Part shown: positions 5,194-5,450 of the stretch, in pieces | Layout: each line of letters opens with the position of its first letter | How positions within the stretch are numbered: the first letter of the stretch is position 1 | Source: CAZYWA01 sp964650975 [NCBI: uncultured bacterium] | GTDB taxonomy: Bacteria; JADJOY01 | Assembly: GCA_964650975.1 (NCBI GenBank) | Contig: CAZYWA010000067.1 | Coordinates: 1-5,450 of the forward strand | Reading direction: 5' to 3' | Length of the DNA stretch: 5,450 nucleotides | Position numbers and translations under genes: made by a program | Notes under the pieces: model-generated | What the model was told of the DNA's origin: nothing | The model's input: only the letters and a program-made list of their open reading frames with translations | The model's database searches: none

Positions 5194-5203
5194 GGCTGCG
5201 CGG

Positions 5204-5225
5204 CGAGGGTAGAAGCCCGCCCTCG
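5204..5225 (+). terminator. Weak stem-loop after the PLC-like gene
   Basis: CGAGGG (5204-5209) pairs with CCCTCG (5220-5225) around a 10-base loop, starting 11 bases after the stop codon. No T-tract follows. The hairpin may reduce read-through into the next gene, but the short spacing allows co-transcription. Confidence 0.3.
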
Positions 5226-5245
5226 ATCGTGCGAGCCTCTGCCGG

Positions 5246-5450
5246 GTGACGCGCAAGCGCAGCTCATCGGCCGGAGGGGCGAAGCGATCGCTCGCGGTGT
5301 CGCCCGACGCCGGGCGCCGGCTCGATGCCGCGCGCCGCTGGCTGGCGTCCTTCCCGCGTGACGCGGAGGTCGTGATCGTCGCGCCGCACGGGCACGCGGC
5401 GGACGATCTGCTGCGCGCCCTCGTGGCCGCGAGCGGCGCGCGCTTTGGTC
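5246..5450 (+). CDS. N-terminal fragment (68 residues), possibly an AddB / PD-(D/E)XK-nuclease-like protein
   Basis: From the GTG at 5246 the frame is open to the window end; an in-frame TAG at 5210 limits the upstream extension. The visible protein has a basic, Ser-rich start (TRKRSSSAGGAKRS), then LAVSPDAGRRLDAARRWLASFPRDAEVVIVAPHGHAADDLLRALVAASGARFG in outline: a helix (about 21-36), a hydrophobic strand VVIVAP (42-47) and a second helix (50-63). This order resembles the N-terminus of AddB-like or PD-(D/E)XK nuclease family proteins of double-strand-break repair, where a strand ending in a degenerate loop replaces the Walker A site. No nuclease or helicase motif is inside the window, so this product name rests on general resemblance. 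The ribosome-binding site is weak; GTG at 5297 is an alternative start. Codon usage is like the neighbours. Confidence 0.55.
   Translation, partial: MTRKRSSSAGGAKRSLAVSPDAGRRLDAARRWLASFPRDAEVVIVAPHGHAADDLLRALVAASGARFG

Noticed and set aside
3768-5249. Plus-strand open frame of 493 codons
   Set aside because: An Arg/Ala-rich shadow of the PLC-like gene, without motifs.
1-5450. CRISPR array, insertion sequence, attachment site or toxin-antitoxin genes
   Set aside because: I found no regularly spaced repeats with spacers, no transposase-like protein, no terminal inverted repeats with target duplication and no small paired genes of that kind.

Overview
The window is uniformly GC-rich, with strongly GC-biased third codon positions in every credible gene. 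It holds seven genes, two of them cut by the window edges. Coding style, two diacylated-type lipoproteins and the mix of families (YCII/DGPF, PhnB-like VOC, DUF1697, Asp-box propeller, PLC-like barrel with C-type lectin signature) suggest a large-genome, high-GC bacterium. A myxobacterium-like (Myxococcota / 'deltaproteobacterial') source is my best guess. No taxonomic marker is present, so this is inference only.

Left part, minus strand (1-2218): four small cytoplasmic or membrane-anchored genes read right to left: DUF1697 (2218-1622), a YCII/DGPF protein (1505-1041), a PhnB-like VOC protein (1044-628) and the N-terminal part of a membrane-anchored SRPBCC (START-like) protein (388-1). YCII and VOC share an ATGA stop/start overlap, so they are almost certainly one translationally coupled unit. 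These families often occur together near ECF sigma factor genes, but no sigma factor is visible here. The 239-base gap between VOC and SRPBCC holds four consecutive stem-loop-capable inverted repeats and no gene.

Middle (2289-3548, minus): a 419-residue lipoprotein made of seven recognisable repeats, predicted to be a seven-bladed beta-propeller with one exact Asp-box. Cysteines near its two ends could close the ring.

Divergent intergenic region (3549-3789): 241 bases with a perfect 12-bp inverted repeat just upstream of the propeller gene and three copies of GCGCTCGG. It must hold the control signals of both flanking genes.

Right part, plus strand: a 467-residue lipoprotein (3790-5193) with a complete set of residues expected for a calcium-dependent, PI-PLC X-type phosphodiesterase. 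Its C-terminal region carries the C-type lectin signature in swapped order, C-half first and N-half second. This is the most interesting object in the window. Last comes the first 68 codons of a gene (5246 onward) that may encode an AddB/PD-(D/E)XK-nuclease-like protein.

The propeller and the PLC-lectin protein are both exported lipoproteins transcribed divergently from one control region. They may form a cell-surface module, but nothing in the sequence proves a functional link.
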